A stretch of DNA of 64,000 nucleotides, taken from assembly GCA_024195265.1 (NCBI GenBank), contig JAJLRJ010000013.1, positions 14,120,322 through 14,184,321 of the forward strand, given 5' to 3'. A program made the position numbers and the translations under genes. The DNA comes from Dendrophyllia cribrosa (lineage: Eukaryota > Cnidaria > Anthozoa > Scleractinia > Dendrophylliidae). Under the pieces are notes generated by a model. The model had not been told where the DNA came from. It ran no database searches and saw only the letters and a list, made by a program, of their open reading frames with translations. Below, in pieces: positions 27,562 through 36,580 of this stretch (position 1 is its first letter; every line of letters begins with the position of its first letter).

Positions 27562-28053
27562 TCAAAATGTGGCTTGACAAGTTTGGTCAACGAATTTGTT
27601 TATCGCAGACTTTTTATCTGAGTCCATTTTTGGTATTCCTTTTCTTGAGCGAAAATGAAGAACTTTTTCAACCATAGCTTTCTCTTTCATCAAATCGAGA
27701 AATTCTTCCAGTCTGGGAGATTTCCAAGTGACATCGTGAGATTTCTCAGTTGAATCCAGAAAATGAGTTTTTTTCTTGTTGAGTTGATTGAAAAAAACTG
27801 TTCTGGACAAGCCAAATCGTTCCTGAATTTCCTCTGCGGTGAAAAAATCTTCTCCATCAATCTGGATAAATGGTGACTCTTCTTCTGCCTGAATCCAAAA
27901 AGTTTTTTTATCCGCTCTTCTGAAATACTTTGTGTTGTCTGATTTCAGAACTCTCACAATCGTTTTTGAGGGAAGACCAGTTTGTTCCTGAGCTTCTTTG
28001 AATGTGAAAAAGATTTGCTTTTCTTTTCCTTCCTCTTGGATTGAAAACTTCAT
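27562..28053 (-). CDS. HTH-module protein, Polinton gene
   Basis: A 163-residue protein that starts at TTTAAAATGAAG. It has two modules: FTFKEAQEQTGLPSKTIVRV...KTFWIQ and DFFTAEEIQERFGLSRTVFF, each a helix-turn-helix followed by a short strand, as in the 23445-24410 protein. The C-terminus is basic. It diverges from the polymerase gene across only 36 bases, which must hold any promoters for both. It is probably a DNA-binding regulator, which is an inference from the modules. It appears intact. Confidence 0.52.
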   Translation of the reverse strand: MKFSIQEEGKEKQIFFTFKEAQEQTGLPSKTIVRVLKSDNTKYFRRADKKTFWIQAEEESPFIQIDGEDFFTAEEIQERFGLSRTVFFNQLNKKKTHFLDSTEKSHDVTWKSPRLEEFLDLMKEKAMVEKVLHFRSRKGIPKMDSDKKSAINKFVDQTCQATF

Positions 28054-28089
28054 TTTAAATGGAGAAAAAATCTTTTAGCCCCAAATAAA

Positions 28090-28263
28090 ATGTCAACGTT
28101 GACTGCATGGAAATCATTTGCGCGATCATCCGGATTGCGAGGATGGTCTCGAATGAAGAAAGATGATCTGGTCAACTTTCTTTTTGAAAATCTATGGACT
28201 GGAGGTGGGAAAAACAATCAGCGCAGAAAAGTTAACCCTCTGGATGAAGAAAATAAGACTTAA
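28090..28263 (+). CDS. SAP-like N-terminal piece of DNA polymerase B, split off by a frameshift
   Basis: The start AATAAAATGTC opens a 57-residue frame with a SAP/LEM-like helix pair: LTAWKSFARSSGLRGWSRMK then KDDLVNFLFENLW. Such a DNA-binding head is usual at the N-terminus of Polinton polymerases (recalled). The frame stops at 28261-28263, while the polymerase frame, offset by one base, is open from before 28163 and continues. The gene is therefore probably one unit broken by a 1-base change between about 28200 and 28263. An intron is a less likely alternative, since no good splice pair was seen. Confidence 0.6.
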   Translation: MSTLTAWKSFARSSGLRGWSRMKKDDLVNFLFENLWTGGGKNNQRRKVNPLDEENKT

Positions 28264-31200
28264 TGTTCCAGTGCTGGTTCCGGAGAGAAGAAGAGTTCCT
28301 CCCAGAAGAATTCCGCCAATCATTAAAAAACAAACAGAAAATATTTCAGACTGGGCGACTTGGTTGGAAGATGTGGATGATGCGGAAATCAGGAGAAGAT
28401 CAACTCCTGCAGTTGAACGACTGAAAAGACAGATTGCTGCATTGTGGGGGCAAAGGCTGATCGTGGAAGAAGGAAAATCTGCTTTGAGAGGATTTGCCAG
28501 ACAACTGATCATTCAAGGAGATGACTCCCCAACTCCACAAGATTTTCTCCGGAAAGTGAGGAGTGAAGTTATTGAGCTGATAAGACAAAATCGGCAGACA
28601 AAAGTAAAGTGCATTCTGGTCTCTCTGCTGGTGAAACCCGACTTGAGTGACGACGGCGTGATTGAAGAAACACCTTTCTCCCACTCCCGAATGAAAAGAA
28701 ATCTAGAAGGAAATGACGCAGGCGAGTTGTTTGATCAAATGAGCAGAGAAATGCTGATCAACCTGGAAAACTTCAACCAAAGAGGATCAAACTGGACGTT
28801 TGAACGAGTGATCAGATTAGAGCTTCATCTCATTCGGTGGAGACCACTGGGAGGATCTTCATGGATCCCTCTCCCAAAAGAAGTGGCAAACAAGAACGCT
28901 GTAGTGAACATGAAAAACGAGGATGAAATGTGTTTCAAATGGTGCATGACAAGAGCAATGAACTGGGTGGCGCAGAACCCGGAAAGAATCACACCTCTGC
29001 TGAAAAAACAAGCTGAAAAACTCGATTGGAGTGGCATTTCATTTCCAACAACTCTGGAAGATATCGGAAAATTTGAGAAAAGGAACAACATTTCTGTAAG
29101 TGTATTTGGATGGGACAGAACACTTTTTACCCTGAGAGCAACAGATGAAGAAAAAGAAAAACACGTGGATCTGCTGCTGCTCAAAAAGGAGTTCAAAAGT
29201 CACTTCTGCATCGTGAAAAACTTTTCTCGTTTGGCTGGATCACAAGTTTCCAAAACAAAACGAAAAAGATTCTTCTGTAAAAGATGTATAAATTCATTCC
29301 CCAGTGAAGACAGTTTGAAAAAACACAAGATCAACTGCGTAGAATTTAAAGCAACAAATGTTGTTATGCCTGAAGGACAAACATGTTCATTCCGTAACTT
29401 CTCAAAAATGATTCATGTTCCAGTTGTCGGTTACGCTGATTTTGAGTCAATTTTGAAACCTGTGGAAGATGCAGGAAAGATGAAACAAACGCAGAAAATA
29501 CAAGAGCATCTCCCATGTGGATTCGCTTTTCATCTCGTCTCTCCTTTTCTGAAAATGGAGCCTGTCCTGCAAAGAGCTGGGAGTGAAAAAGATTCAGCTG
29601 AGCTTCCAAAAGAATTTGTGCGACGACTCATTGAGGAAGTAAAAACTGCTCAACTGAAACTGAAGCCAAAGCCCATGGATCCGCTCACTCCAGAAGAATG
29701 GCATGTGTTCAATCAAACATCATGGTGCTGGCTGTGTCAAGGTGGATTTGAGAGAGAAGGAGAAAAGATGAAAGTACGAGATCACTGTCATTTTACTGGA
29801 AAATTCAGAGGAGCTGCACATCGCTCTTGTAACAGAATGTTTCAGAGACCAAAATTCACTCCAGTATTTTTCCATAATCTGGCGAACTATGACTCACATC
29901 TTTTTGTGCGAGCCTTGGGTTTGCTGGATGAAATTCTGGAGATACAATGCATCCCCAATAATGAAGAAAAATATATCTCTTTCTCCCTGAAATTTGAGCT
30001 GAAAAGAGAAAAGATATCTGAGGGAAAAGAAATCATTGTCAAACATGAAATCAGATTTTTGGATTCTTTCAAATTCATGGCTTCTTCTCTGGGAAATCTG
30101 GCTGGTAATCTTCCCAAGACAGATCTGAAAGAAACTGCTAGGTTTTTCCAGGGAGAAAAGTTTGACTTGATGACAAGAAAAGGAGTTTATCCCTATGAAT
30201 TCATGGATTCATTTGAAAAGTTTGCAGAGCCACTTCCAGAGAAAGAAGCGTTTTTCTCCAGCTTAAATGACTCGGGGATCGGAGAAGAAGATTTTGAGCA
30301 CGCAAAACATGTCTGGCAGAAATGGCAGATGAAAAACATGGGAGAGTTCCACGATCTCTATCTGAAAACAGATGTGTTGTTGCTGGCCGATGTTGTTGAA
30401 AACTTCAGAAAACTTTGTGAAGAAAACTATGGTCTGGATCCTGCACAGTTTTTCACAACCCCTGGAATGGCATGGAATGCTATGCTGAAAATGACTGGAG
30501 TTTCACTGCAGCTTCTGAACGACGTAGATATGCTGCTGATGGTTGAACGAGGGATGAGAGGTGGAAATGCCAATGCATTCAAGCGATACGCAAAGGCAAA
30601 TAATCGATTTATGAAAGATTTTAATGAAACGCAGCAAGCAAAGTTTTTGGTTTATCTGGACGCAAATAACCTTTATGGATGGGCAATGTCAAAGCCTCTT
30701 CCAGTTGGAAAGTTCGTCTGGATGGATGATCCATCTAAATGGAAGGCATTTGTTGATGGAGAAGGTGTAGGATGCATCCTGGAAGTAGATCTGGAATATC
30801 CAGATGAACTGCACGATGACCAAAATGATTTTCCGCTTGCTCCAGAAAGTTTGAAGCTAGATGGAGTGTGGAAGCTAACTCAAAATCTGAGAGATAAAAA
30901 AAGAATGGTTCTGCACGGAGAAAATCTGAAACTCTTTCTTTCCCTGGGAATGAAGTTGAAAAAGATTTGGAGAGGAATTTCATTTCAGGAAGCTGCCTTC
31001 ATGAAATCATATATTGAGACAAACACAAAGCTGAGAATGAACGCAAAAAATGCCTTTGAAAAAGATTTCTTCAAACTGATGAACAACTCAGTATTTGGGA
31101 AGACAATGGAGAACGTAAGGAAGCGCGTTTCCATTGAACTGGTTAAAGATGTCGAAAGAGCAGAAAAACTAATCAACAAGCCAAACTTTGCTGATCTGCA

Positions 31201-31864
31201 GATTTTCGATGAATTTTTGATTGGGATAAAGATGAGAAAGACACAAGTCCGCATGAACAAACCAGTTTATGTGGGCATGTCAATCCTGGATTTGTCGAAA
31301 ACCCTGATGTATAACTTTCATTATGGCTATGCAAAAGAAAAGTGGAAAGATTTGAAAGTTCTTTACACAGATACAGATTCACTTGTCTATGAGATTGGAA
31401 CAGAAGATTTCTATGCAGACATTGGAGATGATGTTCTAGAATGGTTTGACACAAATGACTTTTCCAGAGATCATCCTGCAGTAATAAATGGACTGCCTAT
31501 TATCAAAGAAAACAAAAAAAAGATTGGGCTGATGAAAGATGAATGCGCTGGAAAAACCATAACAGAATTTGTTGCGCTGAGACCAAAACTTTATGCTTTC
31601 CTGTTGAACGAAGGAAAAGAAGAAAAGAAAGCAAAAGGCGTGAAAAAATGTGTGATTAAAAACCAGCTGCGATTTGACAACTTTATGAAATGTTTAAAAG
31701 GAGAAGAAAAAATACTCAGGACGCAAAATGTCATTCGCAGCAGAGAACATCATCTTTTTACAGAACGAATGGAGAAGATTGCACTGTCTGCCAATGATGA
31801 CAAGAGAGTGATTTTGAAAAATGGCATAGATACATTTGCGAGAGGACACTGGAGATTGAGATGA
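28163..31864 (+). CDS. Protein-primed family B DNA polymerase (pPolB)
   Basis: A 1,233-residue frame. Exonuclease motifs: ADFES (residues 425-429), NYDSH (575-579) and YLKTD (733-737). Polymerase motifs: YLDANNLYGWAM (A, from 831), KLMNNSVFG (B, 971-979) and YTDTDS (C, 1068-1073), then RPKLYAF. Between exo I and II lies a cysteine/histidine HNH-like insert (CWLCQGGFE ... VRDHCHFTGKFRG ... AAHRSCN). Before exo I is a C2H2-type finger (CKRC ... KKHKINC). These are the hallmarks of Polinton polymerases, which replicate the element from its termini using a protein primer. The natural start probably lies at 28090, in the SAP-like piece in another frame. The stop lies 37 bases from the right terminal repeat. 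No other break was seen. Confidence 0.93.
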   Translation: MIWSTFFLKIYGLEVGKTISAEKLTLWMKKIRLNVPVLVPERRRVPPRRIPPIIKKQTENISDWATWLEDVDDAEIRRRSTPAVERLKRQIAALWGQRLIVEEGKSALRGFARQLIIQGDDSPTPQDFLRKVRSEVIELIRQNRQTKVKCILVSLLVKPDLSDDGVIEETPFSHSRMKRNLEGNDAGELFDQMSREMLINLENFNQRGSNWTFERVIRLELHLIRWRPLGGSSWIPLPKEVANKNAVVNMKNEDEMCFKWCMTRAMNWVAQNPERITPLLKKQAEKLDWSGISFPTTLEDIGKFEKRNNISVSVFGWDRTLFTLRATDEEKEKHVDLLLLKKEFKSHFCIVKNFSRLAGSQVSKTKRKRFFCKRCINSFPSEDSLKKHKINCVEFKATNVVMPEGQTCSFRNFSKMIHVPVVGYADFESILKPVEDAGKMKQTQKIQEHLPCGFAFHLVSPFLKMEPVLQRAGSEKDSAELPKEFVRRLIEEVKTAQLKLKPKPMDPLTPEEWHVFNQTSWCWLCQGGFEREGEKMKVRDHCHFTGKFRGAAHRSCNRMFQRPKFTPVFFHNLANYDSHLFVRALGLLDEILEIQCIPNNEEKYISFSLKFELKREKISEGKEIIVKHEIRFLDSFKFMASSLGNLAGNLPKTDLKETARFFQGEKFDLMTRKGVYPYEFMDSFEKFAEPLPEKEAFFSSLNDSGIGEEDFEHAKHVWQKWQMKNMGEFHDLYLKTDVLLLADVVENFRKLCEENYGLDPAQFFTTPGMAWNAMLKMTGVSLQLLNDVDMLLMVERGMRGGNANAFKRYAKANNRFMKDFNETQQAKFLVYLDANNLYGWAMSKPLPVGKFVWMDDPSKWKAFVDGEGVGCILEVDLEYPDELHDDQNDFPLAPESLKLDGVWKLTQNLRDKKRMVLHGENLKLFLSLGMKLKKIWRGISFQEAAFMKSYIETNTKLRMNAKNAFEKDFFKLMNNSVFGKTMENVRKRVSIELVKDVERAEKLINKPNFADLQIFDEFLIGIKMRKTQVRMNKPVYVGMSILDLSKTLMYNFHYGYAKEKWKDLKVLYTDTDSLVYEIGTEDFYADIGDDVLEWFDTNDFSRDHPAVINGLPIIKENKKKIGLMKDECAGKTITEFVALRPKLYAFLLNEGKEEKKAKGVKKCVIKNQLRFDNFMKCLKGEEKILRTQNVIRSREHHLFTERMEKIALSANDDKRVILKNGIDTFARGHWRLR

Positions 31865-31901
31865 TTTTTCTCCCAATGAAAAAATATTTGGTCCCCCCAA
31901 T

Positions 31902-32286
31902 ATTTTTTGAGACAGTAGTTAGATATTCACGGTATCCGGTGGATCCCGAAGGCCCCCATAGTACGAACGTTTTCTATCTTATGTGAAATTTAGGATAGTT
32001 AGAATATGCTCTATTTGACAGGAATATGAAGTGGCACTTTTACAATCAATGAAAAAATGTCTCTGGTAAATTTAGACAGAAAGTTAGCATTTATTTATGC
32101 TGTTAAATTTTAGGAGAAACTGAAAAATGAGATTCTGGAATATTTTTGTTGAGTTCTGGTGGTTTTAACATAAAGGATCAATCGAGTCATATAATTCACT
32201 ATGTGTGAAAATTGACAGTAAGGTTTTTACGTTAAAACTAGCTGGGGGGCTTCGGATGCACCGGATACCGTGAATATCTAACTACT
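31902..32286 (-). repeat. Polinton right terminal inverted repeat (385 bp)
   Basis: It is the inverse of 11728-12112, with no difference seen by eye. It begins inside with ATTTTTTGAGAC, then the inner inverted motif (AGTAGTTAGATATTCACGG from 31914), and ends with the outer motif ACCGTGAATATCTAACTACT at 32286. The polymerase gene ends 37 bases before it. Confidence 0.93.
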
Positions 32287-32292
32287 TACATG
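32287..32292. repeat. Polinton target-site duplication, right copy (TACATG)
   Basis: An exact copy of 11722-11727, directly after the terminal ACTACT. Confidence 0.93.
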
Positions 32293-32458
32293 AAGCTTAT
32301 ATTGCTAGTAAAACGGCACACAAATGTTTAAATCTTTTAAGTATAGTTTCTACACCTGATAGAATGGGGGCTATACCAACAATTAAAGATACCATCTTGT
32401 GAGATGGGAAAGGGACTACTAGTCTTTTTGTAAAACAGTGCGTCCTGGCCGAGAACCG
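32293..32458 (-). other. Right flank of Polinton, 3' side of methyltransferase gene
   Basis: AT-rich host DNA between the target duplication and the methyltransferase stop. No AATAAA was seen on the - strand here, so the natural polyadenylation signal may lie on the other side of the Polinton. Confidence 0.4.
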
Positions 32459-33262
32459 TTAGTTTTGACCTATTCCCTTAACAGCTATCAGTCGGCACAC
32501 AGGCAACTTCACTCTTATTTCTCCAATGTTGTTTTTATCATCATTGCAAAGGTACGGAGCAAGATACCTTTGCAAACGCTCCTCAGTGATAAGCGAAAGA
32601 TCAAAAACGCCGTGTGTAGTCGACCAGTGCCATTTAAGCAGGCTCGCGATGTTTTTGAAGATCATTTCTTCGCTGTCAGTCTCGTAACTCTTGATGATTT
32701 CAAATCCCGCTGATAAACAATACTGCTCGATCTTTGCCTTCGACTCGCATTGATACCTCCGGCAAATACGATCCGCGTTCTCTGGATTAAGTTCCTTATA
32801 AGCGTTCAACTCAAACGGGGGCAGATGGTCGAGGTAGTTAATGGCTATCTTCCCACCGACTTTAAGACTTTCAAAAATATTTCTGAAGACCTGTTGCTTG
32901 TCTGGCATCCAGTGAAGAGCAGCGTTGCAGAAAACAATGTCGTATGCATTTGAACCCATTCCGAGAACGTTTGACGCGCTTCCTTCCACAAATGAGAGAT
33001 TTTTTATTTCATTGTGAGATTGTCGAGCCAACTCAATTCGGTTCTTGTCAGGATCAACGCCGATAACCTGTCCCTCGGGTCCTACTAGCCAAGCTAGGTG
33101 CGCAGAAAGCTCTCCTGTACCACAGCCTAAATCCAGGATGGCGTCTCCAGCTTGAGGACAAACGTCTGTTTCGATGAACGTTTCCCCGTCCACTTTTTGC
33201 GCGGAAATCGATGCTTGTTTGTAACCATCTGCTGCGCTGTTGCTGGACTGAAAATTTGCCAT
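32459..33262 (-). CDS. Class I SAM-dependent methyltransferase, single exon
   Basis: A 267-residue intact frame from an ATG at 33262. Motif I is LDLGCGTGELS (residues 43-53), the acidic ribose-binding residue follows in IGVDPD, and a later motif is FCNAALHWMPD, with GGKIAINY after it. This is the Methyltransf_11/25 fold that transfers a methyl group from S-adenosylmethionine to a small molecule. The pattern is close to trans-aconitate, juvenile-hormone-acid or similar small-molecule methyltransferases, but the substrate cannot be told. No signal or membrane segment, so cytosolic. No introns within the frame, so it is either a natural single-exon gene or a retrocopy. The Polinton is inserted 172 bases beyond its stop codon, possibly in its 3' UTR. 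Confidence 0.85.
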   Translation of the reverse strand: MANFQSSNSAADGYKQASISAQKVDGETFIETDVCPQAGDAILDLGCGTGELSAHLAWLVGPEGQVIGVDPDKNRIELARQSHNEIKNLSFVEGSASNVLGMGSNAYDIVFCNAALHWMPDKQQVFRNIFESLKVGGKIAINYLDHLPPFELNAYKELNPENADRICRRYQCESKAKIEQYCLSAGFEIIKSYETDSEEMIFKNIASLLKWHWSTTHGVFDLSLITEERLQRYLAPYLCNDDKNNIGEIRVKLPVCRLIAVKGIGQN

Positions 33263-33342
33263 TCTGAGAGAATGAAAATTTAGAAGTTCAAATGTAAGTT
33301 AATAGCCTAAATACAGTGTCCAGTAGTTAGACAAATGCAAGA

Positions 33343-33343
<1 letters not shown>

Positions 33344-33384
<41 letters not shown>
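33344..33384. repeat. (TA)n microsatellite
   Basis: About 20 TA units. A matching tract lies at 33630-33664 on the other side of the palindrome, and a third long tract at 34187-34230. Confidence 0.9.
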
Positions 33385-33386
<2 letters not shown>

Positions 33387-33483
33387 CCGTTAACTTTTGT
33401 GATGGGTCCCTCAGACAATGCTCCCTAAGTAGTCCAAATTTGGAGGATCACTGTAGCGATCGTGGGGACTTGAAGTTTTGTAA

Positions 33484-33624
33484 ATTAATTTTTCTTTGTG
33501 ATGGTCAAGAAGCCAACTCCAATTGGACTTTCAGATGTTTATATTTAAGTGCTCCACTTGAGCACTTAAATATAAACATCTGAAAGTCCAATTGGAGTTG
33601 GCTTCTTGACCATCACAAAGAAAA

Positions 33625-33630
<6 letters not shown>
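33484..33630. repeat. Perfect 71-bp palindrome with 5-base loop
   Basis: The arms 33484-33554 and 33560-33630 are exact inverse copies by eye (for example AGATGTTTATATTTAAGTGC and GCACTTAAATATAAACATCT), separated by CACTT. TA microsatellites lie on both sides. No coding content. Confidence 0.9.
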
Positions 33631-33664
<34 letters not shown>

Positions 33665-33667
<3 letters not shown>

Positions 33668-33868
33668 CAGTTTTTATATATGGCCAGTTTTTACCAGTAA
33701 CCCAGGAGGCACAAGTTGAAAAAAGAAAAGGTAAACATAGCATACTATACGGAAAGACATCACGTTGTCATTTTATAGCTGATAAATTAAAAAAAAAACT
33801 TTGTAAGCCAGTGCTTACTTGGCCTACAGGCAGGTACGCCCCCCGTTTGCAACAATTTTGAACCCCCC

Positions 33869-33899
<31 letters not shown>

Positions 33900-34185
33900 A
33901 AAAAGAAATATATATATATATATATATATCTACCTGGATTTTTGAAAAGGGGGTCGCCCCAAGTAAGCGTTTGTGAGCGTTCTTGGCCTTGTTTTTTTTT
34001 CTCCAAACCCCCCAATATAAAAACTAAGGACTGTTGCTAGTCTTTTTTCTCTCGCTCTCGCTCCCTTTCCCTCTTCTCTCTCTTCTCTGTGATTTTCGGG
34101 CTGATCGGGCTCATAAAAACCCTTGTTTGGGCTTGTTGTAGTGAAATTGCTGTAATTTTCGTTGACCACCTTTACATAAATTCAG

Positions 34186-34242
<57 letters not shown>

Positions 34243-34245
34243 CAT
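33665..34245. other. Homopolymers and microsatellites
   Basis: Holds a long C-run directly followed by an A-run (33863-33904), TA tracts (33908-33928, 34187-34240) and a CT-rich stretch (34040-34092). GCTTACTTGG near 33815 and CCAAGTAAGC near 33959 form a short inverted pair, so a small foldback element may lie between. No gene was recognised. Confidence 0.5.
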
Positions 34246-34345
34246 AAGAGATACCACAGATTTTATCAAAAGATTGAAAAAACTAGGAAGAGTACCAGAA
34301 AACAGAATTTTAGTTACCCTAGATGTCTCCAGTCTATACACAAGA

Positions 34346-34577
34346 CTAGTGTCTAACTAGAAAACTGTATGGTTTACTTAGACGCTAGGCATTTCCTCAA
34401 AACGGTATTTATATTTAGTTATTCGTCCTATTGTTTTAGTAATTTTAGTTTAGCTAGATATATTTTTTCTTGTAACAAAAAATGTCACGGAAATGTGAAA
34501 ATAAAGTATTGAATTGCATTGCATTGCATTGCATTGCATTGCATTGCATTGTATTGTATTGTATTGTATTCTATTGA
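34346..34577 (+). mobile_element. LINE 3' end with (ATTGC)n tail, inserted in Penelope RT
   Basis: AT-rich 3'-UTR-like sequence ends AATAAAGTATTG followed by repeated ATTGC and then ATTGT units (34511-34573), the type of terminal microsatellite that CR1/L2-like LINEs leave. The flanks (ACACAAGA / GACACAGA) are a rough target duplication. The Penelope reverse transcriptase resumes right after it. Confidence 0.6.
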
Positions 34578-34805
34578 CACAGATGATGGACTAACCATAG
34601 TCGAGGAGGAATTCGAAAAAAGCGGACCGAGCCGACCTTCGGCTAAAACATTAACTTGCCTCCTCGAGAAAGTACTTAAACTGAACAATTTCACATTTAA
34701 TGATGAAAATTGTATACAAGTTAAAGGAACGGCAATGGGTACTAGAGCTGCTCCCAACTTTGCAAACGTGTATATGGGCCGACTCATACCAATGCTAGAA
34801 TTACA

Positions 34806-35104
34806 AGACAGAGCAACCATCTGAACATTTTGAGATGCAGATTGGCCACCGGTCAGCGTTCTTTTACGTACCGCGGAGCCAAACTATGGAACAATTTAAG
34901 TAACGATCTTAAAAATGTAAATTCTGTAAAAGCATTTAAATCGAAATTAACTAAACAATTACTTTTAACTTAATTTAATTTAATTAGGAATATACATAAC
35001 TTATATTTATTAATTAATTGTTATTCTTTGTATTTTATTTTATCCACTTTGTAACTGAAAAACCCTTTTAGGGAGTTACAATAAATATGTATGTATGTAT
35101 GTAT
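34806..35104 (+). mobile_element. CR1/L2-like LINE 3' end with (ATGT)n tail, inserted in Penelope RT
   Basis: It encodes the last ~50 residues of a LINE ORF2 (LRCRLATGQRSFTYRGAKLW, then NNLSNDLKNVNSVKAFKSKL) with a stop near 34972. An AT-rich 3' UTR follows and then the tail GTATGTATGTATGTATTTG. The same type of tail ends the LINE on the - strand at 61150, so they are probably one family. Confidence 0.7.
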
Positions 35105-35892
35105 TTGTTTACCAGACAGATTGGTTCAACGGTATTATTGACTGGGTACGTTTCATCGATGATATATTTCTAATTTGGAAAGGTAACAAGGACTCTCTTA
35201 CAGCATTTATTGAGTATCTTAACGGCGTGGTACCACTGATTAAATTCACGCACGAAATCTCCTGCAGTTCCGTGAATTTTCTTGACACGAAGGTCATAAA
35301 GAATTCGAAAGGTGACCTCAGCACGGATGTATACCAGAAACCCACCGACCATACCTACACTGGACCTCGGCGCATCCGCCACATTTGAAACACAGCATTC
35401 CGTACAGCCAGGCCTTAAGACTTAGAAGGATATGCTCGTCAACGGACATACTAGAACAGAGGATAATGGAATATGCTAATTTTTTCATCGCTTGCGGCTA
35501 CAAGAGAAAAATGGTACTAACCGAGATGCGAAAAGTTCTCTCTCTTACGCAGGAAGAAAGTTTGCGCACCAGGGATAAGGAAACGACTAACCGCATTCCC
35601 TTTGTAACTACACACAACCCCCATACCACATTTATCGCAGAAAGAGCGAATAGACACTGGCCCTTTCTCCAATCGAAGGAAAGGTTAGCCCGCATTTTCC
35701 ACGAACCACCATTAATCGCATATAGACGACCCAAAAATCTCCGGGATACACTTGTGAGCGCCAAACTGAAACTGAAGCAAAACCCCTGGAGAAGGTACCT
35801 CCACAACGGGAGGTTGTGGTCCCTGTAATAAACCTAAATGTAGCTGGTGCACACGCATAAATAAAACCTCCACCTTCACAGGCACCCAGGAC

Positions 35893-36264
35893 ATGGTCTT
35901 TGATATATACCATACAGTGGATTGCCAATCGACATGGGTTATTTACATTATTGAATGTAAGATTTGCAGATTACAGTATGTAGGAAAGAGTGAGACAGGC
36001 TTCAACCTGCGACTAAACAACCACAGAAACCACATTAAAAAGGCAGTCAGGAGCTGTGAACTCGCGGAGCACTTTCTTCTTAACCCTAGAACTCATAACT
36101 TTGACAATGACGTCACCATCACAATTATCGAGCAAATAAAACGTATTGATATGACTTTTGAACGAGGAAAAAAGGAATTACTCCGCACAAGGGAGATATT
36201 TTGGCAAAGAAAGCTAAAAACTCTGCAACCTACCGGACTGAATAGACGTATAGGCCAGAGTTAA
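35893..36264 (+). pseudogene. GIY-YIG endonuclease domain of Penelope element
   Basis: About 115 codons. GIY-YIG motifs are VIYIIECKICRLQYVGKSE (the GIY and YVG elements), R and N/H residues in FNLRLNNHRNHIKKA, and the late E in TREIFWQRKLKTL. The domain cuts DNA to prime reverse transcription. The frame is intact, but it is detached from the upstream RT frame by a shift near 35820. Confidence 0.8.
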
Positions 36265-36359
36265 GATCCGCAAAGGACCTTTATAAAGTAGTGTGTACAA
36301 TAATAATGTTTTGAAAGTTATAAAGGGCGTTCTACTCTAGTCCGCACGTAACACGTAAT

Positions 36360-36480
36360 AATTATTATTATTATTAATTATTATTATTATTATTAACATC
36401 AACAACCATAATTAACGCATGATTAACGCATAATTAACCATAATTAACGCATAATTAACCATAATTAACGCATGATTACA
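36360..36480. repeat. (ATT)n and CATAATTAACG minisatellite
   Basis: A TTA microsatellite (36360-36395) is followed by about six imperfect units of the type CATAATTAACG (36405-36475), in the 3' region of the Penelope element. Confidence 0.75.
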
Positions 36481-36538
36481 AGATCACTATCTACGTCAAG
36501 ATAATTTACTCTAATCAATTGTAATTAGAACCAAACAA

Positions 36539-36580
36539 ACACCCCTGATAAAGGCAGACGCCGAAACGCGTTGGGTGTAA
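36539..36580 (+). ncRNA. Hammerhead-ribozyme-like motif of Penelope element
   Basis: In order: ACACCC (stem I 5'), CTGATAA (core, consensus CTGATGA), GGC-AGAC-GCC (stem II with 4-base loop), GAAA, ACGCGT (tiny self-complementary stem III), T, and GGGTGT (stem I 3'). Every helix pairs. One core base differs from consensus, so activity may be lost. Minimal hammerheads with tiny stem III are known from Penelope-like elements, where they act as dimers. Confidence 0.65.

Larger units (their letters stand above)
11728..32286. mobile_element. Complete Maverick/Polinton (adintovirus-like) element, 20,559 bp
   Basis: The element is delimited by AGT...ACT termini, 385-bp inverted repeats and the 6-bp duplication TACATG. 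Inside are the Polinton signature genes: protein-primed DNA polymerase B, retroviral-type integrase with chromodomain, A32/FtsK-like packaging ATPase, adenain-like protease, and major and minor capsid proteins. It also carries the pX-like, PLA2, fibre-like and VLTF3-like genes found in the virus-like (adintovirus) branch. The left 1.5 kb reads rightward, 13757-20336 reads leftward, 20419-23419 rightward, 23445-28053 leftward, and the polymerase rightward. Several genes carry small frameshifts. The element lies 172 bp from the stop codon of the methyltransferase gene at 32459. Confidence 0.95.

Noticed and set aside
33819..34169. Short frames with IYIYIY and PPPPPP or GGGGGG
   Set aside because: Translations of TA microsatellite and C-run; not genes.
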